A DNA stretch of 64,000 nt from Mycolicibacterium flavescens (GTDB lineage: Bacteria > Actinomycetota > Actinomycetes > Mycobacteriales > Mycobacteriaceae). The position numbers were made by a program, and so were the translations under genes. Below are positions 43,731-52,205 of the stretch, piece after piece; positions within the stretch are counted from its first letter, which is position 1; every line of letters begins with the position of its first letter. The stretch is from assembly GCA_900637135.1 (NCBI GenBank), contig LR134353.1, positions 4,526,001-4,590,000 of the forward strand, written 5' to 3'. The notes beneath the pieces are model-generated. The model worked only from the letters and a program-made list of their open reading frames with translations, did no database searches and was not told the origin of the DNA.

Positions 43731-44033
43731 GTGACGAAGTTTCTGGCCAAAATTGTCGCGTGGATCACAGCGGGTTACCCCGAAGGGGTGCCCGGTCCGG
43801 ACCGGGTGCCGTTGTTCTCGCTCCTGCGGCGGCGCCTCACCGAGGACGAGGTGCGAACCGTCGCCATGGAGCTCAAGCGGAACGGCGACTTCGACGACGC
43901 CGATATCGGAGTCCTCATCACCCAGATCACCGATGCGCTGCCGACGTCTGAGGATGTGGAGCGAGTTCGCCAACGGTTGGCGGTCCGCGGCTGGCCCCTC
44001 GATGATCCACGCGACGGGGAGGGTGACCCATAG
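43731..44033 (+). CDS. DUF3349 protein, copy B (Rv0543-like)
   Basis: 100 residues: FLAKIVAWITAGYPEGVPGPDR, LFSLLRRRLTEDEV, and VRQRLAVRGWPLDDPRD. Length and position next to menE match Rv0543c from memory, so this is probably the original copy and copy A (41632-41934) the paralogue. The start is a GTG after GGGAGGG. Its stop TAG lies within the apparent start region of menE. Confidence 0.87.
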   Translation: MTKFLAKIVAWITAGYPEGVPGPDRVPLFSLLRRRLTEDEVRTVAMELKRNGDFDDADIGVLITQITDALPTSEDVERVRQRLAVRGWPLDDPRDGEGDP

Positions 44034-44074
44034 CCGTCCTGCGCGCGGTCTCGGTCGGGTCCGGTGCCGCGGCG

Positions 44075-45223
44075 TTGTCATTGCTGCCCGTCGTGCACGA
44101 CATGCTGGCCGGTCGTGCCACGGTGCTGCCGGTGCCTGCCGGGGATGATCGCGAATCATCTTTTCTGTCAGGGGCGTTGCGGTGCGGCGCGGAGATCGAC
44201 GACGACGTGGCGGTGGTGGTGCCGACATCGGGCACCACCGGGACGCCCAAGGGTGCGATGCTGACCGCCGCCGCATTGACCGCCAGCGCCGAGGCGACAC
44301 ATCACCGGCTCGGCGGGCCGGGGCGCTGGCTGCTGGCTTTGGCAGCGCATCACATCGCGGGGCTTCAGGTGCTGGTCCGCAGCGTCGTTGCAGGTACCAC
44401 ACCGGTGGCCTTGGCGCCTACGTTCGATCCGGACGAATTGCCCTCTGCCGTCGACGCTTTGGGTCCAGGACGGCGTTACGCCTCGCTGGTGGCCGTGCAA
44501 CTCGACAAAGCTCTGCGGGACGAGGGGGCGGCCGACGCATTGGCCACGCTGGACGCCGTCCTGATCGGCGGGGGGCCGATGCCGACTGGCCTGGCCGAAC
44601 GTGCTGCCGCGGCGGGGATTTCGGTCGTCCGCACCTACGGGATGAGCGAGACCGCAGGCGGATGCGTGTACGACGGCGTGCCGTTGGACGGTGTGCGGGT
44701 TCGGATTCGCGACAGCGCGCGGCCGGCGACATCAGACGGGGGTCGGATTGTGTTGGGCGGCCGGACGCTTGCGAAGGGCTACCGCAACCCGGTGGACCCC
44801 GATCCCTTCGCCGATGCGGGTTGGTTCCGCACGGACGACGTGGGAGTCGTCGACCCCGAGGGCCGGTTGACGGTGCTCGGCCGGGTCGACGACGCGATCG
44901 GCAGCGGCGGATTGACGATCATGCCGCAGATCGTGGAGGCCGCCCTTGCAACCCACGAGGCGGTGGCCGAATGCGCGGTGTTCGGGGTGCCCGATGAGCG
45001 GCTGGGCCAGCGGGTGGCCGCGGCCGTCGTGCTCGCCGCCGGTCACGACGCCCCCACGCCCGCCGAGCTACGCGAGCACGTCACCGCGACCCTGGATGCC
45101 ACCGCGGCACCGCGCGAGTTCCACATCGTGGACGAAATACCGCGGCGCGGCATCGGCAAAATCGACCGGCGCGCGCTGGCGGCCAGGTTCCCTGGTCAGA
45201 TCACAGGCTTGAGCGGGTCGTGA
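44075..45223 (+). CDS. menE: MenE, o-succinylbenzoate-CoA ligase
   Basis: About 382 residues from the TTG at 44075; a compact ANL enzyme activating o-succinylbenzoate for MenB. Motifs: VVPTSGTTGTPKGAMLT, TYGMSETAGGCVYDG, GWFRTDDVGVVDPEG, RVDDAIGSGGLTIMPQIVE, and Lys in RRGIGKIDRRAL. Conserved-looking sequence (AVLRAVSVGSG) extends upstream to 44030, where there is no ATG or GTG; candidates are ATA 44030, CTG 44039 and TTG 44075. Placement right after DUF3349 agrees with Rv0542c. Confidence 0.9.
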   Translation: MSLLPVVHDMLAGRATVLPVPAGDDRESSFLSGALRCGAEIDDDVAVVVPTSGTTGTPKGAMLTAAALTASAEATHHRLGGPGRWLLALAAHHIAGLQVLVRSVVAGTTPVALAPTFDPDELPSAVDALGPGRRYASLVAVQLDKALRDEGAADALATLDAVLIGGGPMPTGLAERAAAAGISVVRTYGMSETAGGCVYDGVPLDGVRVRIRDSARPATSDGGRIVLGGRTLAKGYRNPVDPDPFADAGWFRTDDVGVVDPEGRLTVLGRVDDAIGSGGLTIMPQIVEAALATHEAVAECAVFGVPDERLGQRVAAAVVLAAGHDAPTPAELREHVTATLDATAAPREFHIVDEIPRRGIGKIDRRALAARFPGQITGLSGS

Positions 45224-45537
45224 CCGAGCGTCATGAGCCTGTGCCGCCAGTTATCCTGACCGGCCGTGGGCTCGAGGTCGACGCCGCGTTCGGCGTGAAC
45301 GCGGTCGACGACCTTGCGCATCACGCGCTCGTCCTCGTCGGTGAGGTCGACCGAGCGCTTCTGCAGGATCTCGAGCACGGCGCGGCCGGTCTCGGTGCCC
45401 GCCTGGTCGGGCATTTCTTCGGAGTCTTCGGCGGCGGACCGGGTGCGCAGCCAGTCCAGTAGTTCGCGGGACGTCATGTTGACCACGCGGTGAAATTCGT
45501 CCCACAGCGCGGCGTCGACCTCGACGTGGTGTGCCAT
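45196..45537 (-). CDS. DUF3140 protein
   Basis: 113 residues, helical, matching DUF3140: ALWDEFHRVVNMTSRELLDWLRT, VLEILQKRSVDLTDEDERVMRKVVDRVHAERG and a C-terminal WRHRLMTLGHDP. Some relatives are annotated as DNA-binding, without proof that I know of. GGAGGTGAG precedes the ATG at 45537. It converges on menE, with the 3' ends overlapping by 28 bp. Confidence 0.82.
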   Translation of the reverse strand: MAHHVEVDAALWDEFHRVVNMTSRELLDWLRTRSAAEDSEEMPDQAGTETGRAVLEILQKRSVDLTDEDERVMRKVVDRVHAERGVDLEPTAGQDNWRHRLMTLGHDPLKPVI

Positions 45538-45613
45538 TGCACTCACCTCCGCCCGTTCGGCTACCCGGCGACCGACGGGGTTAACCCATTGCGCGGTCGA
45601 GCATGATGGACCC

Positions 45614-46228
45614 ATGCGTCGCGAAGTCAATACGGTCGACGAATTGCGGGCCATCGTCGGGCGACCGGACCACTACGTCGCCAACAAGGTCAGGGACCGC
45701 CTGTCGCCGGTACAGCGCGACTGGCTCGCCCACACGCCGCTGGCTTTCGTCGCGACGACAGATGCGCGGGGTCGCGTCGACGTGTCGCCCAAGGGCGATC
45801 CGCCCGGATTCGTGCACGTCATCGACGACACCACGATCGCGATACCGGAGCGGCCGGGCAACAAACGGGTCGACGGCTATCTCAACGTCCTGCAGAACCC
45901 GCATGTCGGTACCGTGTTCCTGATCCCCGGCCGCGGCGACACCCTGCGCATCAACGGGACCGCCAAGATCCTCTCGGACGCTGACTATTTCGACGCGCTG
46001 ACGGTCAAGGACAAGCGTCCGATCCTCGCGCTGGAGGTTGCAGTCGAAGAGGTGTTCTTCCACTGCGCCAAGGCTTTTCTGCGTTCGGAGACCTGGGACC
46101 CGTCGACGTGGAACCCATCGGCGCTGCCGAGCGTCGCGCAGCTACTCAAGGCGATCCGGCCCGAATGGACCCAGGCCCAGCTCGACGAGTACTACAGCGA
46201 GGCCAACACCCGCACCCGGCTGTACTGA
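45614..46228 (+). CDS. Pyridoxamine-phosphate-oxidase-fold FMN protein
   Basis: 204 residues of the FMN split-barrel PPOX group: FVATTDARGRVDVSPKGDPPGF (flavin-binding strand), IPERPGNKRVDGYLNVLQNPHVGTVFLIPG, LRINGTAKILSD and a C-terminal helical tail. It fits the MSMEG_1061-type family often predicted to use FMN or F420. The stop codon lies inside the arm of a long hairpin at 46226-46276. Confidence 0.85.
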   Translation: MRREVNTVDELRAIVGRPDHYVANKVRDRLSPVQRDWLAHTPLAFVATTDARGRVDVSPKGDPPGFVHVIDDTTIAIPERPGNKRVDGYLNVLQNPHVGTVFLIPGRGDTLRINGTAKILSDADYFDALTVKDKRPILALEVAVEEVFFHCAKAFLRSETWDPSTWNPSALPSVAQLLKAIRPEWTQAQLDEYYSEANTRTRLY

Positions 46229-46276
46229 TTTCGGTGTAGTCCGTCGCGGTGAACGCGACGAACTACACCGAAATCA
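46226..46276. terminator. Long perfect hairpin downstream of the PPOX gene
   Basis: TGATTTCGGTGTAGT (46226-46240) pairs with ACTACACCGAAATCA (46262-46276); CGTCGCG (46242-46248) pairs with CGCGACG (46254-46260); one c/a mismatch; loop gtgaa. In all 22 pairs. It begins at the stop codon and ends 37 bp before the next gene. It is probably an intrinsic terminator without a U tract, or an RNA-stability element. Confidence 0.7.
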
Positions 46277-46313
46277 CTCAGAGCTGGGTGCTGCTGGCGA
46301 ATAGGGTGACGGA

Positions 46314-47669
46314 ATGCCGACCAGTCGCAAGGAGATCGTGGCGGTCGCCGTCGGTGTGTTGCTGGTGGTCACCGCGTTCGTGGTGCCGCGTCTCGACCTG
46401 GGGATCGTCACGCCACTGATCAATGCGACGCCAGGGCGCCTACGCCAGTTCGCCGACACCGCGCCGATCTTCGGATGGTGGAACGCACACGTCGGGTTGG
46501 GCACGGTCCCCGCGGTCGTGATCGGCGCCGCAGTGGTGTGGTGGGGGCCGAAGGTCGCGCAACGGCTGTCGTGGCGTGCGTTGCCCTGGGCTACATGGGC
46601 GACGGCGTGCGCATGGGCGTTCTCGCTGGCCATGATCGACGGGTGGCAGCGTGGTTTCGCGGGCAGGCTGGTCGCCCGCCACGAGTATCTGCGTCAGGTC
46701 CCGACCGTCACCGACATCCCGCATGCGCTGCGAACATTCTCCGACAGAATCCTTGATTACCAACCGGATTCGTGGATCACCCATGTGTCGGGCCATCCCC
46801 CTGGGGCTCTGCTCACCTTCGTCTGGCTCGACCGCGTCGGCCTCGGTGGCGGCGCGTGGGCCGGCCTGCTGTGCCTGCTGGTCGGATCCAGCGCGGCAGC
46901 CGCCATCCTCGTCGCAGTGCGGGCACTGTCGGGGGAAGCGACTGCGCGGCTGGCGGCCCCTTTCGTCGCCGTTGCGCCCACGGCGATCTGGATCGCGGTG
47001 TCGGCCGACGGCGACTTCGCGGGAGTCGCGGCGTGGGGTATCGCGCTGCTGGCGATCGCCGTCGGGGGCACCGCGAGATGGCCCGTCCTCGCCGCCGCAG
47101 GGGCCGGTCTGCTACTGGGCTGGGGCCTGTTCCTCAACTACGGCCTGGTTCTGATGGCGTTACCCGCGCTCGCGGTGCTGATGTGCGCGGCCGACTGGCG
47201 GGCCGCTGCCCGTGCCGCGGTACCGGCGGTCGGGGTCGTCCTCGCCGTGGTGGCGGCCTTCGCGGTGCTGGGGTTCTGGTGGTTCGACGGCTATCAGCTG
47301 GTGCAGGAACGCTATTGGCAGGGCATCGCCAATGACCGGCCGTTCCAGTACTGGGGGTGGGCGAACCTCGCCTCCGTCGTGTGCGCGATCGGCCTCGGCA
47401 GTGTGGCCGGTCTCGGCAGGGTGTTCGACATCGCGGCGATCCGGCGTCGGCCCGGCCTGCCCATGCTTCTTCTCGGCGCGCTGCTGGCGATCCTGTTCGC
47501 CGACCTGTCGATGCTGAGCAAGGCCGAGACCGAACGCATCTGGCTGCCGTTCACCGTCTGGCTGACCGCCGCCGGGGCACTGCTACCGCCGCGGTCGCAT
47601 CGCAGGTGGCTCGCCGTCAACGTGGTGGGCGCCCTGCTGCTCAACCACTTCATTCTGACGAATTGGTAA
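46314..47669 (+). CDS. Polytopic membrane protein (Rv0541-like)
   Basis: 451 residues with about eleven membrane helices and a periplasmic loop after the third (GRLVARHEYLRQVPTVTDIP, YQPDSWITHVSGHPPG). The HVSGHPPG motif in a polytopic protein resembles GT-C-like glycosyltransferase relatives. It matches Rv0541c in size as I recall. Activity unproven. Confidence 0.8.
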   Translation: MPTSRKEIVAVAVGVLLVVTAFVVPRLDLGIVTPLINATPGRLRQFADTAPIFGWWNAHVGLGTVPAVVIGAAVVWWGPKVAQRLSWRALPWATWATACAWAFSLAMIDGWQRGFAGRLVARHEYLRQVPTVTDIPHALRTFSDRILDYQPDSWITHVSGHPPGALLTFVWLDRVGLGGGAWAGLLCLLVGSSAAAAILVAVRALSGEATARLAAPFVAVAPTAIWIAVSADGDFAGVAAWGIALLAIAVGGTARWPVLAAAGAGLLLGWGLFLNYGLVLMALPALAVLMCAADWRAAARAAVPAVGVVLAVVAAFAVLGFWWFDGYQLVQERYWQGIANDRPFQYWGWANLASVVCAIGLGSVAGLGRVFDIAAIRRRPGLPMLLLGALLAILFADLSMLSKAETERIWLPFTVWLTAAGALLPPRSHRRWLAVNVVGALLLNHFILTNW

Positions 47670-47721
47670 CGGTCGCGGGTCACCACGCACATCCGTAGGA
47701 CATTGCCGGGACCCTGTAACC

Positions 47722-48990
47722 GTGCAACCCGGCGACCGGCCCCGGGTACAGCGGGTGATCCGCTGGCGTAGCCCGCTGCGCGGATTGTGGCTGACATCGG
47801 TGTTCGGCTCGGTGCTGCTGATCGGGCTGCCGGTGGTGATCCTCACCGGCCTGCTGTCCTACATCGCCTACGGGCCGCAGTTCGGTCAGGCCATACCGGG
47901 CGATGTGGGCTGGCTGAAGCTTCCGACGTTCGACTGGCCCACCGACCCGTCCTGGCTGTACCGGCTGACGCAGGGGTTGCACGTCGGGCTCGGCCTGGTG
48001 CTCGTGCCGGTGGTGCTCGCCAAGTTGTGGTCGGTGATTCCCCGGCTGTTCGCCTGGCCGCCTGCGCGTTCCATCGCCCAACTGGTGGAACGGATCTCGT
48101 TGCTGATGCTGGTCGGTGGGGCGCTGTTCGAGATCGTCACCGGCGTGCTGAACATCCAGTACGACTACATCTTCGGCTTCAGCTTCTACACCGCCCACTA
48201 CTTCGGCGCCTGGGTGTTCATCGCCGGGTTCGTCGTGCACGTCGCCATCAAGTTCCCCCGCCTGCGGGAGGGTTTGCGGTCACGGTCGATGCGTTCCGTG
48301 CTGCGCACGTCGCGCGAGGACACCGTCGCCGACCCGTATGAGCCCGACGGGTTGGCTCCCGCCGATCCCGAGCCCCCCACGATGAGTCGCCGCGGCGCGC
48401 TCGCTCTGGTCGGTGGCGGGGCCGCGTTGCTCGCGGTTCTCACCGCCGGGCAGTCGATCGGCGGATGGACCAGGCACGCCGCTCTCCTCCTGCCCCGCGG
48501 CCGAACCCGCGGCGACGGCCCGAATGACTTCCAGGTCAACAGGACTGCCGCCGCGGCCCGGATCACACCGGAGATGACGGGCGAGCGCTGGCGACTCACC
48601 ATGACCGGAGGGGCATCCCCGGTGGTGCTCGACCGCGCCGCGCTGACCGCGATGCCCCAGCACACCGCCCGCTTGCCGATCGCCTGTGTCGAAGGCTGGT
48701 CGACGACCGAGACGTGGACCGGCGTGCCGCTGCGGGATCTGGCCCGGTTGGCCGGTGTGCCCTCGCCGGTATCGGCGTTCGTCCGGTCCGTGGAGCGGCG
48801 CGGGGCTTTCAATCGCACGACGCTGCAACGCAATCAGCTTCTGCATCCCGACGCGCTGCTGGCGCTGAGGGTCAACGGCGTCGACCTGTCACCCGATCAC
48901 GGTTTCCCGGCCCGCGTCATCGTGCCTGCGCTGCCGGGCGTGCACAACACCAAATGGGTGGGCTCGATCGACTTCCGGGCCGGTGATTGA
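47722..48990 (+). CDS. Cytochrome b-type membrane domain fused to sulfite-oxidase-like Moco domain
   Basis: 422 residues. The N-terminal half has about four membrane helices with histidines positioned as haem ligands (LTQGLHVGLGL, AHYFGAWVF, VVHVAIKF). A Tat-like SRRGALALVGGGAALLAVL segment near residue 220 precedes an extracytoplasmic molybdopterin domain with the Moco Cys in IACVEGWSTTETW and a conserved DHGFPARVIVPALPGVHNTKWV region. A membrane-bound oxidoreductase passing electrons to haem is inferred. GTG start. Confidence 0.82.
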   Translation: MQPGDRPRVQRVIRWRSPLRGLWLTSVFGSVLLIGLPVVILTGLLSYIAYGPQFGQAIPGDVGWLKLPTFDWPTDPSWLYRLTQGLHVGLGLVLVPVVLAKLWSVIPRLFAWPPARSIAQLVERISLLMLVGGALFEIVTGVLNIQYDYIFGFSFYTAHYFGAWVFIAGFVVHVAIKFPRLREGLRSRSMRSVLRTSREDTVADPYEPDGLAPADPEPPTMSRRGALALVGGGAALLAVLTAGQSIGGWTRHAALLLPRGRTRGDGPNDFQVNRTAAAARITPEMTGERWRLTMTGGASPVVLDRAALTAMPQHTARLPIACVEGWSTTETWTGVPLRDLARLAGVPSPVSAFVRSVERRGAFNRTTLQRNQLLHPDALLALRVNGVDLSPDHGFPARVIVPALPGVHNTKWVGSIDFRAGD

Positions 48991-49459
48991 CGTGGGGCGA
49001 TTCCGCGCCGTCTACGGATCACATCCGCTGCACCTGCTGACGCTGGTCGCCGGCTTCGCGCTATTCGGTTATGTGTTGGCCACTCTCACACCGCCGGCGT
49101 TGTGGAACACCCGCACGTGGTGGCAATCCATCGCGGTGTGGTTCGCCGCGGCGATCGTCGTCCATGATCTCGTGCTGTTTCCGCTCTACGCGCTGGTGGA
49201 CCGGGTCCTGTTGTGGGGCACGCGAATTCCCCGGTTACGGGTTCCGCTACTGAACTATGTGCGGGTACCGGCGCTCGGCTCGGCGTTGACCCTGCTGTTG
49301 TTTCTGCCCGGCATCATCAAACAGGGGGCGCCGGTCGTGCTGGCCGCGACGGGACAGACCCAGGATCCGTACCTGGGCAGGTGGTTGCTCTTGACGTCCG
49401 CGATGTTCGGGATCAGCGCGGTGGTCTACGCCGTGCGGCTGGCGACGACCAGGACCTAA
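48983..49459 (+). CDS. Four-helix membrane protein
   Basis: 158 residues with about four membrane helices (LLTLVAGFALFGYVLATL; SIAVWFAAAIVVHDLVLFPLYAL; ALGSALTLLLFLPGII; LLLTSAMFGISAVVYAV). It overlaps the molybdopterin gene by 8 bp and is thus probably an accessory membrane subunit or co-expressed partner of it. A second GTG at 48992 is possible. No family name recognised. Confidence 0.75.
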   Translation: MIDVGRFRAVYGSHPLHLLTLVAGFALFGYVLATLTPPALWNTRTWWQSIAVWFAAAIVVHDLVLFPLYALVDRVLLWGTRIPRLRVPLLNYVRVPALGSALTLLLFLPGIIKQGAPVVLAATGQTQDPYLGRWLLLTSAMFGISAVVYAVRLATTRT

Positions 49460-50085
49460 GCCAGCGTCAGGCTGGCGACCACCCGGTTGCCGATCGGATG
49501 GACGCGGGTCATCGCCAGGCCCGCGGTCTCGGCGACCTCGGCGGCGCAGTCGATGCCCACCGACGCCCACGGGAACCACGGCCCGACCACGCGCGACGAC
49601 TCGAGCCGGACCCAGCGGTTGCGCACACCCTGTGTCAGAGCCTCGAACTCGGCGATGCACCGCCCGCCTCGGCGCAACAACTCCGCGGCCCTGTGCAGCA
49701 TCCGGAACGGGTCGCCGCCGAGGCCGACGTTGCCGTCGGCCAGCAGCACGGTCTGCCACCGCCCGGTTGCGGGCAGCTGTCCGAACACGTCGCGGCGCAG
49801 CACGGGCGCACCGTTGCGCCGCGCGAGCCCGACCGCGGTCGCGGACTGGTCGACACCGAGCGCAGGTATGCCCCGGCGGATCAGCTCGATCACCAATCGT
49901 CCTGGACCGCAGCCCAAATCGATCGTCGGCCCTTCGCACAGCCCGACGACGGCGCGGTCGAAGCGGCAATCGGCGTGTGCGCCTCCGATCCAGCGATGCA
50001 CAGGAAGGGCGCGAACCTGACCGTCGTCGCTTCGGATCCAGCACCGCTCCCCGTCGAGCGCGCAGTCGTAGAGGTTGCCCAGCAT
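49456..50085 (-). CDS. SAM-dependent methyltransferase
   Basis: 209 residues. SAM motif I is TIDLGCGPGRLVIELIRRG, followed by LGVDQSATAVGLARRNG and LLADGNVGLGGDPFRMLHRAAELLRRGG. ATG at 50085 overlaps the stop of the upstream DUF2064 gene (TGATG). It is the last gene of a three-gene operon with DUF2064 and GT2; substrate unknown but likely a glycan or lipid intermediate. Confidence 0.85.
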   Translation of the reverse strand: MLGNLYDCALDGERCWIRSDDGQVRALPVHRWIGGAHADCRFDRAVVGLCEGPTIDLGCGPGRLVIELIRRGIPALGVDQSATAVGLARRNGAPVLRRDVFGQLPATGRWQTVLLADGNVGLGGDPFRMLHRAAELLRRGGRCIAEFEALTQGVRNRWVRLESSRVVGPWFPWASVGIDCAAEVAETAGLAMTRVHPIGNRVVASLTLA

Positions 50086-50747
50086 CAGGCGAGCACCGCC
50101 TCGGCGGCCTGGACGAACCGGCTGTCCGGCGCGCATCCCCGGCGCACCGCGTCGATGTCGGCGATGGTGTCGAAGTCGGCGAGCTCGTCGAGCAAACCGA
50201 CGTCTATGCCTTTGCCGCGCAACGCCGCCAGGGTCAAAGCGCCGGTGTCGGACCGCGACATCGGCACGCTCCGCAGGCATTCGGCCATGGACGGGCGCGA
50301 GACACCCAACACCCACCACCCGCCGTCGGTGGCGGGTCCGAGGACCGCGTCGCTTCCTATCAGCGCTCGCCCGCATTCGACGAGTAGGCCGGCGGTGACC
50401 TGCGGGGTATCCATGCCGATCTGCAGTACCGGGTCGCCGGCGGAAGCGTCGGCGTGCGCGTTGGCCAGTCGCTGGGCGAAGTCCGCGCCGCGTTGGGGTA
50501 TCACCGTGAATCCGTCTAAGCTGTGGGCGATTTCGTCACCTCGGCTCGCCTGCCTGAGATCGCCGGTCAGCGCGACGACCCTGCGTCCGACCGGCGCGGC
50601 GGTGACGGCATCGAGGGTGTCGAGCAGCGCGGCGGCGGCGAGGTCGGCCGCGGCGGCGTCGCCGATCGTCGCGGCGAGCCGGGTCTTCGCCAGACCGGCC
50701 ACCGGCGCCTTGGCCACCACCAACACCGTCACCGCCAGCACCGTCAC
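50085..50747 (-). CDS. DUF2064 nucleotidyltransferase-like protein (Rv0540-like)
   Basis: 220 residues of the TIGR04282/DUF2064 glycosyltransferase-A-like fold: VVAKAPVAGLAKTRLA, LQIGMDTPQVTAGLL, and GPATDGGWWVLGVSRP. This family is usually found beside GT2 enzymes. The start GTG overlaps the GT2 stop by four bases. Confidence 0.85.
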   Translation of the reverse strand: MTVLAVTVLVVAKAPVAGLAKTRLAATIGDAAAADLAAAALLDTLDAVTAAPVGRRVVALTGDLRQASRGDEIAHSLDGFTVIPQRGADFAQRLANAHADASAGDPVLQIGMDTPQVTAGLLVECGRALIGSDAVLGPATDGGWWVLGVSRPSMAECLRSVPMSRSDTGALTLAALRGKGIDVGLLDELADFDTIADIDAVRRGCAPDSRFVQAAEAVLA

Positions 50748-51400
50748 GAGATCACCCGCCAGAAGTCGAAGGCGGCCACAGCGCTACCCCGCACCGATCC
50801 GCTGACCTTGGACTTGCCGCCGGTGCGCGCGCGGTAGTCGACATCGCGCTCGACGACGCACCACCCGGCGGCCGCCGCCCGGACCAGCATTTCGAGGGGG
50901 TACCCGCAGCGGCGGTCGCGAACGTCGAGGTCGAGCAGAGCGTCGCGGCGGGTGACCCGCATCGGGGCGATGTCGTGTACCGCCAGGCCGTGGCGCTGCC
51001 GCAGCCGCCAGCACACCGCCGCGGTGCCGAGGCGGGCATGCCACGGCCACTTCAGCCCCGGCACCGGCCGGCGGCGCCCGATCGCCATGTCGGCCCCGCG
51101 GTGGAGGTCGTCGACCAGAGCGGGCAGGTCACGGGGATCCAGCGAACCGTCGGCGTCCAACACCGCCACGATGGGCGTCGTCGCCGCTACCACCCCGGCG
51201 TGCACTGCGGCGCCGTAACCGGGCCGCTTCTCAGGTACCACCAGCGCGCCATGCTCCCGGGCGACATCCGCGGTCGCATCGGTGCTGTTGTTGTCGACCA
51301 CCAGCGGCCGGTATCCGTCCGGGATCGCCGCGAGCACGCCCGGCAGCGACTGCGCCTCGTTGAGACACGGCAGCACCACGGTCACCGAACAGTCGGGCAT
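50744..51400 (-). CDS. Family 2 glycosyltransferase (Rv0539-like)
   Basis: 218 residues. GT2 motifs: VTVVLPCLNEAQSLPGVLAAIP, LVVDNNSTDATADVA, KRPGYGAAVHAGV, and the DxD motif in AVLDADGSLDPRDLPAL; downstream GYPLEMLVRAAAAGW. It has no obvious membrane helices and resembles dolichyl- or polyprenyl-phosphate hexose synthases. It is first in an operon with DUF2064 and a methyltransferase. Confidence 0.87.
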   Translation of the reverse strand: MPDCSVTVVLPCLNEAQSLPGVLAAIPDGYRPLVVDNNSTDATADVAREHGALVVPEKRPGYGAAVHAGVVAATTPIVAVLDADGSLDPRDLPALVDDLHRGADMAIGRRRPVPGLKWPWHARLGTAAVCWRLRQRHGLAVHDIAPMRVTRRDALLDLDVRDRRCGYPLEMLVRAAAAGWCVVERDVDYRARTGGKSKVSGSVRGSAVAAFDFWRVIS

Positions 51401-51503
51401 GGGTTCGAGGCTAACCAGCCCCTGACCGCGCCGACCAGTGGATCAATGACGGATCCGTGACATCGGCGCAGGTAGTCGCCGCACGGGACTACTCTCGGAA
51501 ACT

Positions 51504-52205
51504 GTGACGCGGGTATTGATCGCCGACGACGACAGCGTCGTGCGTGATGTCGTGCGTCGGTATCTCGAGCGCGACGGCCTCGACGTCGCGATCGCCCACG
51601 ACGGAGCCGAGGCCCTGCGGCTGCTCGGCTCCCAGCACATCGATGTCGCGGTCCTCGACGTGATGATGCCGGGCCCGGACGGGCTGACGCTGTGCCGCAA
51701 CCTGCGCCAGCGCGGCGGATACACGATGCCGGTGATCCTGCTGACCGCACTCGGCGAGGAGGACGACCGCATCGCGGGCCTGGAGGCCGGCGCCGACGAC
51801 TACCTGACCAAACCGTTCAGCCCGCGCGAACTGGCGCTGCGGGTGCGCTCGGTGCTGCGGCGCGCGCCCGCACCGACGGGCCGGCGGGCGCTGGACATCG
51901 CGGTCGGCGGCCTGACCGTGTCGACGGCCGCGCGCACCGTGACCGTCGACGGACAGCCGGTGTCGCTGACCAACCGCGAGTTCGACCTGCTGCTGTTCTT
52001 CCTCACCCACACCGACATCGTGTTCAGCCGCGAGGAACTGTTGAAACAGGTGTGGCACTGGGATTTCGGCGACCTGTCGACAGTGACCGTGCACGTCAAG
52101 CGGTTGCGGTCGAAGCTCGGTGAGCACCACAGGGTGCAGACGGTGTGGGGCCGCGGCTATCTGTGGAGCAGCGAGGCCCGCTCGCCGGAAGGGCAGAGCG
52201 CCTAG
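51504..52205 (+). CDS. OmpR-family response regulator
   Basis: 233 residues. Receiver: IADDDSVV acidic pocket, phosphorylatable Asp in VAVLDVMMPGPDGL, ILLTALGEEDDR, and Lys in YLTKPFSPRELALRV. C-terminal winged helix: LTNREFDLLLFFLTH, SREELLKQVWHW, TVTVHVKRLRSKLG, VWGRGYLW. The stop TAG overlaps the GTG of the sensor kinase, so the pair is co-expressed. Confidence 0.93.
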   Translation: MTRVLIADDDSVVRDVVRRYLERDGLDVAIAHDGAEALRLLGSQHIDVAVLDVMMPGPDGLTLCRNLRQRGGYTMPVILLTALGEEDDRIAGLEAGADDYLTKPFSPRELALRVRSVLRRAPAPTGRRALDIAVGGLTVSTAARTVTVDGQPVSLTNREFDLLLFFLTHTDIVFSREELLKQVWHWDFGDLSTVTVHVKRLRSKLGEHHRVQTVWGRGYLWSSEARSPEGQSA

